From: Lepus europaeus
Taxonomy: Eukaryota > Chordata > Mammalia > Lagomorpha > Leporidae
Length of the DNA stretch: 64,000 bases
Reading direction: 5' to 3'
Assembly: GCF_033115175.1 (NCBI RefSeq)
Contig: NC_084833.1
Coordinates: forward strand, 56,506,716 to 56,570,715
Shown one piece after another: positions 33,111-43,317 of the stretch (positions within the stretch are counted from its first letter, which is position 1; each line of letters begins with the position of its first letter). The notes under the pieces are model-generated. The model was given only the letters and a program-made list of their open reading frames with translations. It searched no databases and was not told the origin of the DNA. The translations under genes and the position numbers were made by a program.

Positions 33111-33884
33111 CAATGCCATCTCACTAGTCCAAGTGATCAATTTCAGTTCACAATTGATCACACTGATAGGTCTAAGAGTCAAAGGGATCACACAAACAAG
33201 ACTAGTGTCTGCTAATACTAACTGATAGAATCAAAAAGGGAAAAAATGATCCAACATGGGAAGCGGGATACACAGCAGAATCATAGAATGGCAGATGTCC
33301 TAAATAGCACTCTGGCCTCACAATCAGCCCTTAAGGCATTCAGATCTGGCTGAAGAGCCCAGGAGAGTATTGTAGGCATGGAAAGCCAAGACACTCTGGG
33401 GAAAAAAAAAAAAAACCACCTAAATTAAAGATCTCTGCGAGTGAGATCCCAGTGGAAAGAATGGGGCCATCAAAGAAGGAGGTACCTTTCTCTGAAGGGA
33501 GGAGAGAACTTCCACTTTGACTATGACTATGACCCTATCGGAATAAGATGAAAGTCGGTGAACCCTAAAGGCTTCCATAGCCTTGGCAACTCATGACTAG
33601 AGCCTAGGGAGATTACTGACGCCATAATCAAGAGTGTCAAATTGTTAAATCAACAACAGGAGTCACTGTGTACTTATGTCTCATATGGGATCTGTCCTTG
33701 ATGTGTTGTCCAATGTGAAGTAATGCTATAACTAGTACTAAAACAGTATTTTTACACTTTGTGTTTCTGTGTGGGTGCAAACTGATGAAATTTTTACTAA
33801 ATGTATACTGAATCGATCTTCTGTATATAAAGATAATTGAAAATGAAAAAAAAAAAACTTGGTGTTAAATTGGAAATTACATAG
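33111..33884 (+). mobile_element. LINE-1 3' UTR, first copy of repeated unit
   Basis: Plus-strand 3' UTR ('gtctaagagtcaaagggatcac...ggcttccatagccttggcaactcatgac...ataactagtactaaaacagt') running to an A-rich tract at 33,847-33,857. It is part of the same insertion as the inverted segment because the TSDs lie outside both. Confidence 0.85.
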
Positions 33885-33899
33885 AAAATTAATCAATTT

Positions 33900-34255
33900 A
33901 TTTTAATTTTTAATTTTATTTTTGACAGGCAGAGTGGACAGTGTCAGAGAGAGAGAGAGAGAGAGAAAGGTGTTCCTTTGCCGTTGGTTCACCCTCCAAT
34001 GGCCGCCGCGGCCGGCGCGCTGCAGCCAGCGCACCGCACTGATCCGAAGGCAGGAGCCAGGCGCTTCTCCTGGTCTCCCATGGGGTGCAGGGCCCAAGCA
34101 CTTGGGTCATCCTCCACTGCCTTCCCGGGCCATAGCAGAGAGCTGGCCTGGAAGAGGGGCAACTGGGACAGAATCCGGCGCCCTGACCAGGACTAGAACC
34201 CGGTGTGCCAGCGCCGCTAGGCGGAGGATTAGCCTGTTGAGCCACGGCGCCAGCC
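33900..34255 (-). mobile_element. C-repeat SINE, type A, inside LINE-1
   Basis: Perfect 15-bp duplication AAAATTAATCAATTT at 33885-33899 and 34256-34270. It has the long type A form with an extra GC-rich arm. It inserted after the LINE-1. Confidence 0.96.
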
Positions 34256-34270
34256 AAAATTAATCAATTT

Positions 34271-34595
34271 TAAAAAAAATGTCATGTAGGATCTCTGTCC
34301 TTAATATGCTGTACATTGTTATTTAATGCTATAACTAGTACTCCAACAGTATTTTTTTCACTTTGTGTTGCTCTGTGGGGGCGAACTGTTGAAATCTTTA
34401 CTTAATATATACTAAACTGATATTCTGTATATAAAAAGAATTGAAAATGAATCTTGATGTGAATGGAAGGGGAGAGGGAGCAGGAAAGGGGAGGGTTGCA
34501 GGTGGGAGGGAAGTTATGGGGTGGGGGAAGCCATTGTAATCCATAAGCTGTACTTTGGAAATTTATATTCATTAAATAAAAGTTAAAAAAAAAAG
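34271..34595 (+). mobile_element. LINE-1 3' UTR, second copy, with G-rich tract and A tail
   Basis: Repeats the phrase already present at 33,660-33,845 ('gggatctctgtccttaat...ataactagtact...cagtattttt...gatcttctgtatataaa'). It continues into a G-rich polypurine tract (about 34,465-34,535), a terminal AATAAA (34,575) and the A tail. Confidence 0.88.
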
Positions 34596-34609
34596 AATGA
34601 CTGGAACCT

Positions 34610-34910
34610 ATCATATGAGGGGAAGGGGATATGCTGGAGACCCTATAATTCACGTCATACTGGGGTATCTGAGCCATGTTAAGGAATTTAAACTGTCATT
34701 CAAAGTAGTAGGGAGTCATTGAATGGCTTTTAAGTAGTGGAATGATGTAGCTAGAAAAGCATTTTAGAAGATAATTTTGGTTGCAGTTTGGAGAATATAC
34801 TGGAGGGGCTCGAGATAATGAGATTAGTTAACTTGAGGCTGCTATAGTAGTCCAGATAGGGGACACTGGAATCATTGACCGGGCAAATGGCCGTGGGCAT
34901 AATGTGTCTA
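34610..34910 (+). mobile_element. Ancient mammalian repeat, family not assigned (copy 2, right part)
   Basis: Continues the repeat split by the LINE-1: 'agggagtcattgaatggcttttaagtagtggaatgatgtag...ggttgcagtttggagaatatactggagg...gaggctgctatagtagtccag'. Confidence 0.5.
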
Positions 34911-35047
34911 AAATTTCAGGTGTGATGGAGGCTGAGATTAATTGGACATGGTAGTCCTACATTTTTATTTTCTGTCTTAAAAAATTACAGATTTTACATT
35001 TTTATAGGACAAATGACTTTTCAAAATTTTATTTATGTTTAAAATGG

Positions 35048-35218
35048 AATACTATGAAGTATGCCACACATTATTCTTAGCACTTTACATGTGGTAATTC
35101 ATTTATATTTCACAACAATCCTATGAGATAGATACCTCGCATAGATAGTAAACGCTTCATCTGGGTTTTGAATTATGCCAATTTGGTGGTAGAATCGGTT
35201 TTCTTAACTACTACCCTC
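35048..35218 (+). mobile_element. MIR element
   Basis: 'ttcttagcactttacatgtggtaattcatttatatttcacaacaatcctatgagatagatacc' follows the MIR consensus closely. The 3' part is degenerate. Confidence 0.8.
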
Positions 35219-35311
35219 CAATCTTGGAAGTTTAAAGAATTTGCCTGAGTCCCCCTCTCCAAATCTCTCTTCTCCTATTGTCTCCATTTTGAAGGGAAGT
35301 ATATTAGTTTT

Positions 35312-35660
35312 TTTTTTTTAAGACTTATTTATTTATTTGAATGGCAAAGTTAAAAAGAAAGAGAGGTTCTTTGTAACAACAGAGAAAGAGAGAGAGAGTG
35401 GTTTTCCATCTGCTGGTTCACTCCCCGGATGGCCAAAATGGCTGGAGCTGTGCTGATCTGAAGCCAGGAGCCAGGAGCTTCTTCCAGGTCTCCCATGTGG
35501 GTGCAGGGGCCAAAAGACTTGGACCGTCTTCTGCTGCTTTCCCAGGCCATTGCAGAAAGCTGGATCAGAAGTGGAGCAGCTGGCACTCGAACCGGCACCC
35601 AATATGGGATGCCGACACTACAGGCAGTGGCTGCACTGGCTGTGCCACAGAGCTGGCCCC
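35312..35660 (-). mobile_element. C-repeat SINE, type C
   Basis: Old-type minus element with a partly duplicated GA-rich tail-proximal region (35,350-35,400). Flanks ATTAGTTTT at 35303-35311 and 35663-35671. Confidence 0.9.
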
Positions 35661-35766
35661 AGATTAGTTTTAAAGATGTTTAGAAATAGAATGAAAATGT
35701 ACATATTTAGGGAGAGAGATGGAAAGTGGAATGACTGTTAAATTTATGGTATAGCTGCCTCGGTGC

Positions 35767-36106
35767 CTGTAGTGGGTTGAATATTGAGTCCCTCCAAGTT
35801 CATATGCTGAAACTGTAATGCCAGTGTGGTGGTACTTGGAGGGAAGGCCTTTAAGAAGTGACTAGGTGATGAGAATAGAGCTGGTGTGAGTGGGGTTAGT
35901 GTGAGAGGCCAGACGTGGGCTCGCTTTCTGTTCTCCACTTGAAGACACAGCAAGAAGACAGCTGTCTATAATTCAGGAAGAAGGCCTTCCCCAAGAACTG
36001 CCTTGTCACCCTGATTTCAGACTTCTAAACTCCAGGAGTAAGAAGTGTTTGTTGTAAAGCCACTTAAGCTAAGGTAATTTTTAGCAGCCAAAGTTGACTG
36101 AGACAG
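35767..36106 (+). mobile_element. MaLR (MST/MLT1-like) solo LTR
   Basis: 'agtgggttgaatattgagtccctccaagttcatatgctgaaactgtaatgccagtgtggtggtacttggag' and 'gacacagcaagaag...' follow the MaLR LTR order. The end 'agttgactgagacag' fits an LTR 3' end. No internal region is attached. Confidence 0.75.
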
Positions 36107-37121
36107 TGGATGTGGGAGTATTGACTCAAATAGGGAACCCAGGGAGTGGGGAAGGAAGAACAAGGTAAGGGTTGAGGGTAGAGGAGCAAGGTGAGATAAT
36201 TATTACTGTCTTGAACACGTTGAATTTGAAGTGTTTGTGGGCCATCCTTGTAGATAAATGCTCAATAGGCAGTTTTAGGTATGGGTCTGAAAGCTTAGGA
36301 GAAAATCCCAACTGGATATAAAGATTTGGTAGCCTTCATTATATAACCTATATGGCATGAGTGCTTTTATTACTGTGGAAAATATTGCAATCATTTGTAT
36401 AGCTGTCCATTTGTAAAACTGAAAACACCACACTTACGTTAGTAGTTTAAGAGGAATTTCCCTCATGGAATTACTATGTTTTTGAAAGTCAGAACTTGTA
36501 TGTCTCTTTGATGTAAATGTGAGAAGACGACACTCTTTTTAGAGGAGAATGAAGAGCTGGATTTTGTGAAAAAGAGAAGAATGAATATAGAAAAGAAGTT
36601 GTTGAAGAAAATATTTACTGTCTGCAATAGTATAGTTTTGGGTGGGTGGTAGACGAATTCAGAATAGAAAACATTCCTCTCCTTACCTTTGCCAGTGAAT
36701 GGAAATACAGGACAGGCCCATGTGAGCATCCATGAGCAGAAATACCATGCGATGTAAATACAGTTGGACAGCATGTGAACCTTCGTTACAGAAAGATTTC
36801 TAAAGAAATGAGCTGAGTTAAGGATTTCTAAGACAGGAGGCTTGGGTTAAGGTTAGGTTGGAGATGAGAAATGTAACTTGGTGGGGAGGTAGGGCAAGGC
36901 GTCCATGGAGGAATTTAGAGGGAGGGGTGAGTGAAGCAGAAGACGCCTCTGCTGGGCTGAGGCTGCAAGTCTGAGCTTCCAAAGGTCAGAGTGGGGAGAA
37001 AGAGGGTGGGTGGTGGTAGTTACAAGTTCTCCACCAGGCCAGCTTGCTCTCAGATTGCTTACAGCTGGGCAGAGGATACACTGTGAAATAGATACAGATG
37101 ATAGCAGGTAACCCAGGCTGG
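36107..37121. other. Unassigned DNA
   Basis: Moderately purine-rich, no recognised repeat or gene. A 103-codon minus frame at 36,463-36,774 lacks any domain. Confidence 0.5.
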
Positions 37122-37132
37122 AGGAGCTGGAC

Positions 37133-37471
37133 CTTATTTATTTTTTAAAAGATTTATTTATTTATTATCTATTTACCTATTTGTTTATCTTATCTCTTTA
37201 TTTATTTGAAAGGTGGAGTGACAAATAGGGAGGGAGAGAACGAGAGATCTTCCATCTGTTGGCTCATTCCCAATTGGTCAAAGTCAGGAGCCAGAAACCC
37301 CAAGTGGGTCTTCCGCTTGGGTGGCAGGGACCCAAGCATTCAGGCCACCTTCTGCTGCTTTACCTGACACACTAGCAGGAAGCTGGATTGGAAATGGAGC
37401 GACTGGAACGGGAGTACGTGCTCCACCTGGTCGAGGCTGGTGGCCTAACCTTATGTACCACAACCCAGGCT
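37133..37471 (-). mobile_element. C-repeat SINE, type C with expanded ATTT tail
   Basis: Long T-rich tail of TATT/TTAT repeats (37,135-37,210), then a diverged body ending 'gtaccacaacccaggctcc'. Possible flanks AGGAGCTGGA and AGTAGCTGGA. Confidence 0.85.
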
Positions 37472-38189
37472 CCAGTAGCTGGAGTTTAGAGGAGAGATTT
37501 GTGGTTCTCAAATCCAGGACAGCTTTTGTGAATCAGGTCTTGAGTTGCATAGTAAGGTCCCTGCAGGAGAGAGAAAAACATTGTAGGTAAGGGAAGTTCA
37601 ATGATTTCCCGGTAAGAACGGCTACTCAACAAGGATGTGAGTGAAATGAGCAGGCAGATGAGAGGACGTGAATTCTAGGTAGCTATTTTTTTGTTTTCTC
37701 CTAAAGCCTGTGGCTTTTGGCAAATCACTGTTCTTCTTTGGCTTTCATTTATTTATTTCACTATTTTAAAATCACTTTGATTCGTATTTAATAGGTTGAT
37801 TAAAATTAAATTTAAAATGTTAATGAAAGAAGGATAAAATATATGCTCTGCTTCCTTCATACTTGCTGAAAAAAAATTATAATATCCTTTAAGGGACTTC
37901 TTTCTGAGATTCTTATTCCAGGAATTGAACTGAAGTGTTTTAAATTCCCTTGTAAGTGGTAAAAGTAGGACTACAGATACGAAGTGGCATTATGTTTAGT
38001 AGGGTGGAGACTACGTGACTATATCTGCATTTAGTGGCAGAGAGCCAAAGCAAAAAGTTTAGATTTGTTATAAAACCTATACAAAATGTGCAGTGGCTCC
38101 TAGTTGCCTCCCTCCTATAATTCAAACTCTTTAGCTGCTTCTTTGGGGTCAGATCCAACCTCTAGTGGTTATAAAATGGACAACTGTGA
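37472..38189. other. Unassigned AT-rich DNA
   Basis: No recognised gene or repeat. Confidence 0.5.
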
Positions 38190-38207
38190 GAATGCCATAC
38201 ATTTTTT

Positions 38208-38550
38208 TGGCCGGCGCCGTGGCTTAACAGGCTAATCCTCTGCCTTGCGGCGCTGGCACACCGGGTTCTAGTCCCGGTTGGGGCGCTGGATTCTATCCCG
38301 GTTGCCCCTCTTCCAGGCCAGCTCTCTGCTATGGCCCGGGAAGGCAGTGGAGGATGGCCCAAGTCCTTGGGTCCTGCACCCGCATGGGAGACCAGGAGAA
38401 GCACCTGGCTCCTGGCTTTGGATCAGCGTGGTGTGCCGGCCGCAGCGGCCATTGGAGAGTGAACCAACGGCAAAAAGGAAGACCTTTCTCTCTGTCTCTC
38501 TCTCTCACTATCCACTCTGCCTGTCAAAAAAAAAAAAAAAAAAAAAAAAA
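38208..38550 (+). mobile_element. C-repeat SINE, type A, plus strand, 18-bp TSD
   Basis: Head 'ggccggcgccgtggcttaacaggctaatcc', B box, body and a 24-bp A tail. GAATGCCATACATTTTTT is duplicated perfectly at 38190-38207 and 38551-38568. Confidence 0.96.
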
Positions 38551-39092
38551 GAATGCCATACATTTTTTAAGAAACTAGCAAAATTTGTTCACTGAGGGTA
38601 AGAAAGGTTAAAACGGATTGGAATGGCGTAACTGTGTGATTTTTCAAGTCTGCAATGCCATTTAAAAGAGCATTAAGTAATAATTGTGCTAATTGTTTTA
38701 TATACTTGATTTTTTTTTTTTTTTGACAGGCAGAGTTAGTGAGAGAGAGAGAGAGACAGAGAGAAAGGTCTCCTTCCGTTGGTTCACCCCCGAAATGGCC
38801 GCCACGGCCGGTGCGCTGTGCCAATCCGAAGCCAGGAGCCAGGTGCTTCTTCCTGGTCTCCCATGCGTGTGCAAGGCCCAAGCACCTGGACCATCCTCCT
38901 CTGCCTTCCTGGGCCACAGCAGAGAGCTGGCCTGGAAGAGGTACTCACTTCTTCAGAGCTCCTGCATTGGTGGACTATAAAATGACACGAAGATGATGTT
39001 AATATTACAGAGTATATTGCATTTTTCTGTGTTACTCAGTGAGAAATTACTATGTCTAGGTATGGTTCTACATATGTTTAAAAGCACATGCA

Positions 39093-39408
39093 GGCCGGCG
39101 CCGTGGCTTAACAGGCTAATCCTCCGCCTTGCAGCGCCGGCACACTGGGTTCTAATCCCAGTTGGGGCACCGGATTCTATCCTGGTTGCCCCTCTTCCAG
39201 GCCAGCTCTCTGCTATGGCCAGGGAGTGCAGTGGAGGATGGCCCAAGTCCTTGGGCCCTGCACCCGCATGGGAGACCAGGAAAAGCACCTGGCTCCTGGC
39301 TTCGGATCAGGGAGATGCGCCGGCCGCAGCGGCCATTGGAGGGTGAACCAACGACAACAAGGAAGACCTTTCTCTCTGTCTCTCTCTCTCACTATCCACT
39401 CTGCCTGT

Positions 39409-39447
<39 letters not shown>
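39093..39447 (+). mobile_element. C-repeat SINE, type A, nested, 41-bp A tail
   Basis: Inserted in the duplicated segment. Flanks AAAAGCACATGCA (39080-39092) and AAAAGCACGTGCA (39448-39460). The uninterrupted A tail of about 40 bp suggests a very young insertion. Confidence 0.95.
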
Positions 39448-39452
<5 letters not shown>

Positions 39453-39460
39453 CACGTGCA

Positions 39461-39689
39461 TAAGGGCCAGTGTTGTGGTGTAGCAGGTTAAGCCTCCACC
39501 AGCAATGCCAGCGTCCCATATTGGCGCCAGTTCAAGACCCAGCTGCTCCACTTCCCATCTAGCTCCCTGCTAATCGTTTGGGAAAACAGTAGAACATGAC
39601 CCAAGTGCTTGTGCCCCTGTGCCCACAAGGGAGACCCAGATGAAGCTCTAGGTTCCTGGTTTTGGGTTGGACCAGCCCTGGCCATTTTA
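39461..39689 (+). mobile_element. Old C-repeat SINE, 3' truncated copy (part of duplication)
   Basis: Type C head and body ('taagggccagtgttgtggtgtagcaggttaagcc...') ending abruptly at '..ctggccatttta' where the host SINE resumes. Confidence 0.88.
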
Positions 39690-39825
39690 GAGGAGCAACC
39701 AGGACAGAATCCGGCGCCCCAACTGGGACTAGAACCCGGGGTGCCGCAGGCGGAGGATTAGCCTGTTGAGCCGCGGTGCCAGCTGTATATTTGATGTGAT
39801 TTCTTGCTCAGTAACTGTCATTACT

Positions 39826-39930
39826 CCTGATTTGCAGATGAAGAAACTGGGACTTGGAGAACTTGCCTAAGGTTACACACTGGTGAATGGAGAGCTGGGA
39901 GTAAACACAGATCTTATCCACAGAGTCTCT
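39826..39930 (+). mobile_element. MIR element
   Basis: 'tgatttgcagatgaagaaactgggacttggagaacttgcctaaggttacacactggtgaatggagagctggga' matches the MIR core. Confidence 0.85.
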
Positions 39931-39959
39931 GCATGTAACTATAACCTTATACATTCTTT

Positions 39960-40440
39960 AAAATTTAATTTTTTGAATGGATAATAGTTGTACTTTGTAC
40001 GTAATTTAAAAATATAGGGATAGATAGTGAAAACAGTTTCCTTTTGTCCTTGTATCTTTGTCACTGGTTTCCTTTGCATGTGAACAAATAACAACGAGAT
40101 GTTCTGTGTGTGTATGTATAAATTAAATATACAAAATATTATGCATATGACACTTGTGAATAAATTTCATCCTTGCTTTATACAAATGGGACTGTAGATG
40201 TACACTGTAGACATTGTCTTGCATCCTTATATTTTTTTGCTTAAAAGTTTCTTAGACATTGTTCCAGTTTTTTTTTTAAAAAACCTCTTCATTTTAAAAA
40301 TTGCTGCATAATATTCTGCTGTGTTGATGACCACAGTTTACTTAACTAGTCTCCTGTTGAAGGATACTTGGATTTTTTGTATTTTGATAATACAGACAAC
40401 TCTGTAGTGAATGACACTGAATTTGAGTTATCTGATACAT
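39960..40440. mobile_element. Old LINE fragment
   Basis: 'cattgttccag...aaaattgctgcataatattctgctgtgttgatgaccacagtttacttaactagtctcctgttgaagg' follows the order of the same ancient LINE 3' DNA seen at 19.8-20.5 kb. Confidence 0.55.
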
Positions 40441-40801
40441 GTTTAAGTTCACTGTATATGCTAAACAAGAAACTAGGGGATCTCCGTGAGTATGAAGTGT
40501 TTCACTATAGTAGAGTTACACTTTATTGCTAATATGGAATTTTAAAAATTGTACGTGCAGATGTGTGGTAAATTGTAAGCATGTGCTTTTCTAGCAGAAG
40601 GGTTCTGTGTCAGTCACTGTAATCAACTATGTCTGTATGGGCTTATAAAATTCAAATATGAGAAAAGGGAAGGTTATGGCACAGTTGGCCGACTCAGACA
40701 TTTACTCAGCAGAGTGAAACTTTCATTCCTAAGGAAAAATGACTCATTACTGCATGGAAGAACTTCCCTGGAGAAGCACTGATGCGTTTGACCTTTGTTA
40801 G
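40441..40801. other. Unassigned DNA
   Basis: No recognised repeat. It precedes the exon-like segment at 40,802. Confidence 0.45.
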
Positions 40802-40933
40802 GATTATGGTATAATTCATGCTCAAGAAACATGCTATGAAAAGGATCCTAATGGTTCTGTTGCTATGGAGTATATCCAGAAAATGGGCAAAAGGGAATTT
40901 TTAATATCTCCCTGTACAGTGGAGAAAACCAAA
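40802..40933 (+). other. Exon-like segment, possible degenerate EF-hand (weak candidate)
   Basis: A 132-nt open segment (44 codons, phase 0 to 0) lies between a pyrimidine-rich TTAG acceptor and a GTAAGC donor. Its composition looks protein-like. The stretch CYEKDPNGSVAMEYIQKM resembles an EF-hand loop and following helix with one residue of register shift. I do not recognise the gene, and no neighbouring exon with matching phase was found. It could be chance or a pseudogene. Confidence 0.25.
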
Positions 40934-40992
40934 GTAAGCATGTGTGTTAGGAACTGCAGAGCTCCAAGATGGGATGGAGTGTGAGGAGTAGC

Positions 40993-41372
40993 TACTCACT
41001 TCTTCAGAGCTCCTGCATTGGTGGACTATAAAATGACACGAAGATGATGTTAATATTACAGAGTACTTTGCATTTTTCTGTATTACTCAGTGAGAAATTA
41101 CTATGTCTAAGTATGGTTCTAGATACGTTTAAAAGCACGTACATAAGGGCCAGTGTTGTAGCATAGCAGATTAAGCCTCCACCATCAACGGCAGCATCCC
41201 ATATTGGTGCCGGTTCAAGACCCAGCTACTCCACTTCCCATCTAGCTCCCTGCTAATCGTTTGGGAAAGCAGTAGGACATGGCCCAAGTGCTTGTGCCCC
41301 TGTGCCCACAAGGGAGACCCGGGTGAAGCTCCAGGTTCCTGGTTTTGGCTTGGACCAGCTCTGGTCATTTTG
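40993..41372 (+). repeat. Parental copy of the segment found at 38,942-39,689
   Basis: The matching region continues on both sides here into sequence not present in the other copy, including the rest of the old SINE. This is therefore the likely source and the SINE-embedded one the derivative. Confidence 0.85.
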
Positions 41373-41520
41373 GCCATTTAGGAAGTGAATCAACAGATGG
41401 AAGACATCTTCGGTTTCTCTCCCTCTCCCCCCATTTTCCTTTTCTCCCTCTCTTCCTCTTCCCCACCCCGTCTCCCCCACCCCCCCTGCCTTTCAAATAA
41501 TTAAGTAAATCTTTAAAAGA
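41145..41520 (+). mobile_element. C-repeat SINE, type C, plus strand, C-rich 3' part
   Basis: Old complete element. Its TCTC stretch has become a long pyrimidine tract (41,417-41,492) with C-runs, before 'tttcaaataattaagtaaatctttaaaag'. Confidence 0.9.
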
Positions 41521-42167
41521 AAAAAGGAAGAAACATTGGAAAAGTTTCAGAAATAACCTCAGAGGGAAACAGGAGTTCTAGGACACTGACTGTCCATGTT
41601 GTACAAATGAGTGTGTCTAATCATTTCACTTTATGAGCCGAACAGCGTGAGTCAGAAGCTGCTGAAAAGCCCACGAATCAGGTTGCCAGCCCTGCTCTAC
41701 GATGACTTAGCAGTGGTAAGAACTCAGACATGACAAAATGGAAACTGTTGGAAAGAAAGATTCATTTAGAAGAAATGCAGGAGGATAGTAACCCAAAGTG
41801 TCTAGTGAAGACTTACTCATCAGAGACTGCTGTAATAGCTAATACGATTCAACTACCAAAATATGATAGGTCACTCTTTTACAAACTCATTTACTCTGCA
41901 CCAAAGACAGTACAAATAAATTTTAGCATCTTCTGGATAAAGGATAGAAATCTTCATTAACGGAAGTGGTTTTATTCTGCATTTGATTTCATTGACTATG
42001 GCGTCTACAGCTAATAACTAAGAAACCTAAAATAACCAGAAAGGAAAACCAAAGATACTTCAAGAATGCACCATTAACAAATTAGATCATTAGGAAGTCA
42101 AGTCAAACTCAGTTTTAACTCAAATTTCAAAAGCCTAGATAACTTTTCACAAACATCATTTATATTT
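41521..42167. other. Unassigned DNA with a short splice-bounded frame
   Basis: Between 'gagtcag' (about 41,656) and GTAAGA (41,716) lies a 60-nt open stretch with a good donor. A 76-codon frame follows at 41,730. Neither gives a recognisable protein. Confidence 0.35.
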
Positions 42168-42296
42168 GGACCATCTTCTACTGGCTTCCCAGGTGCATTA
42201 GCAGGGAGCTGGATCAGAAGCACAGCAGCTGGGACTTGAACCCGCAGTGCCAGCATCACAGGCAGCAGCTTAACCCACTTAGCTGCATTAGCCCCT
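42168..42296 (-). mobile_element. C-repeat SINE fragment, head half only
   Basis: 'ggaccatcttctactggcttcccaggtgcattagcagggagctggatcag...acttgaacccgcagtgcc' is the head-proximal half of an old element. The tail half is missing. Confidence 0.88.
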
Positions 42297-43317
42297 GTAA
42301 TTATTTTTGATCTGTGATCTCACATGTATAATACATTATCCACAACATATAATTCTAATTTTATAAATTGTTCCTTTTAAATCTCTTTTAGTAAATATAT
42401 GTAAATGTTGTGAATAAGATTTTAGAGGAACTTTTATGTCATTTTAATGGGTTTGTGAATATATTGAATAACTGAATTGCAACTTTTAATTTCAACTTGA
42501 AATGTTCCCAGAATAAAAAATTTGAATTACTGAAATGAATTAGGGTACTTCAGGACTGTGATAGAAAATACTAAGGACTATATTCATTTTATTTGAGTGA
42601 TCATATTGTTTTATGATAAAAACAGTCCATTTTGTCCTAGATGACAATTATTTTGTAGTGAAGAAGTACCTTGGAATTATAGATCATTTTTCAGTTTTAT
42701 GTGCATTTCTGTCAGCTGAAAATAATTGCTGATTTGGACTTTCCTTAGAAAAAGAGATGGAAATTATATTATTAACTTTGTAAGGGAGGAATTTTTTTAG
42801 TCATTAATCAGATATATTGCTCTAGAAGCAGTGGAATATTGTTTAAAAAAAGGTGTAGCCCAATAAAGAAATAAATGAATTATAGAGAAGTGCTACATTG
42901 TGATTCAGATAATCTGAGCCTGATGACTGATTTAGCGTTAGCCAGGTTGCTAATTGTGTATGATTTAGTTATGAAATGTAGCAGGAGTCCAGAGGCTGGC
43001 CCAGCCCTGTGGGCTGAAGCTGTATGTTTGTTTTTGGTTTAAAAGATGGCATCTGATGTCCTTTATCTTGCCCATATTGTGACAGCACAAAAAGCTTCGC
43101 AACATTTCCCACAAAATGATAGCTAGGTACTTCTGATTTCCACTCGTGTTCTGTTAGATAGATAGGCAGAGCTCCTATATTTCTGGGAACAGGAAGACTC
43201 ATTGAATCGGGGCTGTGTTGGTTTGTTCTAGCCGAATCCCTGAAGAAATGTGTTCCTGTGAGTACTCTTTTCATGTCCTCTGAAATTATGGTTGGCCTCC
43301 AGGCACAAACAGGAACT
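42297..43317. other. Unassigned AT-rich DNA
   Basis: About 1 kb. An open stretch at 43,172-43,257 between 'ataggcag' and GTGAGT could be an exon (residues APIFLGTGRLIESG...), but it is not recognised. A 144-codon minus frame (42,969-43,403) overlaps a MIR and is rejected. Confidence 0.4.

Larger units (their letters stand above)
31949..34595 (+). mobile_element. LINE-1 insertion with inverted 5' part
   Basis: The 14-bp duplication AATGACTGGAACCT (31935-31948 and 34596-34609) encloses the whole element. Left of about 33,110 the sequence is minus-strand LINE-1 (start of ORF2, linker, ORF1). Right of it is plus-strand LINE-1 3' UTR ending in an A tail. This is the arrangement produced by twin priming during target-primed reverse transcription. 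A type A SINE was added later (33,900-34,255). The element lacks most of ORF2 and cannot be autonomous. Confidence 0.93.
38942..39689 (+). repeat. Copy of the 40,993-41,372 segment inserted in a SINE
   Basis: Without the nested SINE (39,093-39,460), this stretch matches 40,993-41,372 over its whole length in the same orientation. Divergence by eye is about 5-9%. It contains unique DNA plus the first two thirds of an old plus-strand SINE, and it ends mid-SINE without an A tail, so it is not an ordinary retroposed element. Confidence 0.88.
38711..39785 (-). mobile_element. C-repeat SINE split by an inserted segment
   Basis: The tail-proximal two thirds (38,711-38,941) and the tRNA-like end (39,690-39,785) of one minus-strand SINE are separated by about 750 bp. 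Flanks TATACTTGAT (38701-38710) and TATATTTGAT (39786-39795) show that both halves belong to one insertion. The interrupting DNA is described in the next entries. Confidence 0.9.

Noticed and set aside
33111-33191. Apparent N-terminus of the minus-strand ORF1 frame
   Set aside because: On the plus strand this is LINE-1 3' UTR. The frame merely continues across the inversion junction, so it is not part of ORF1p.
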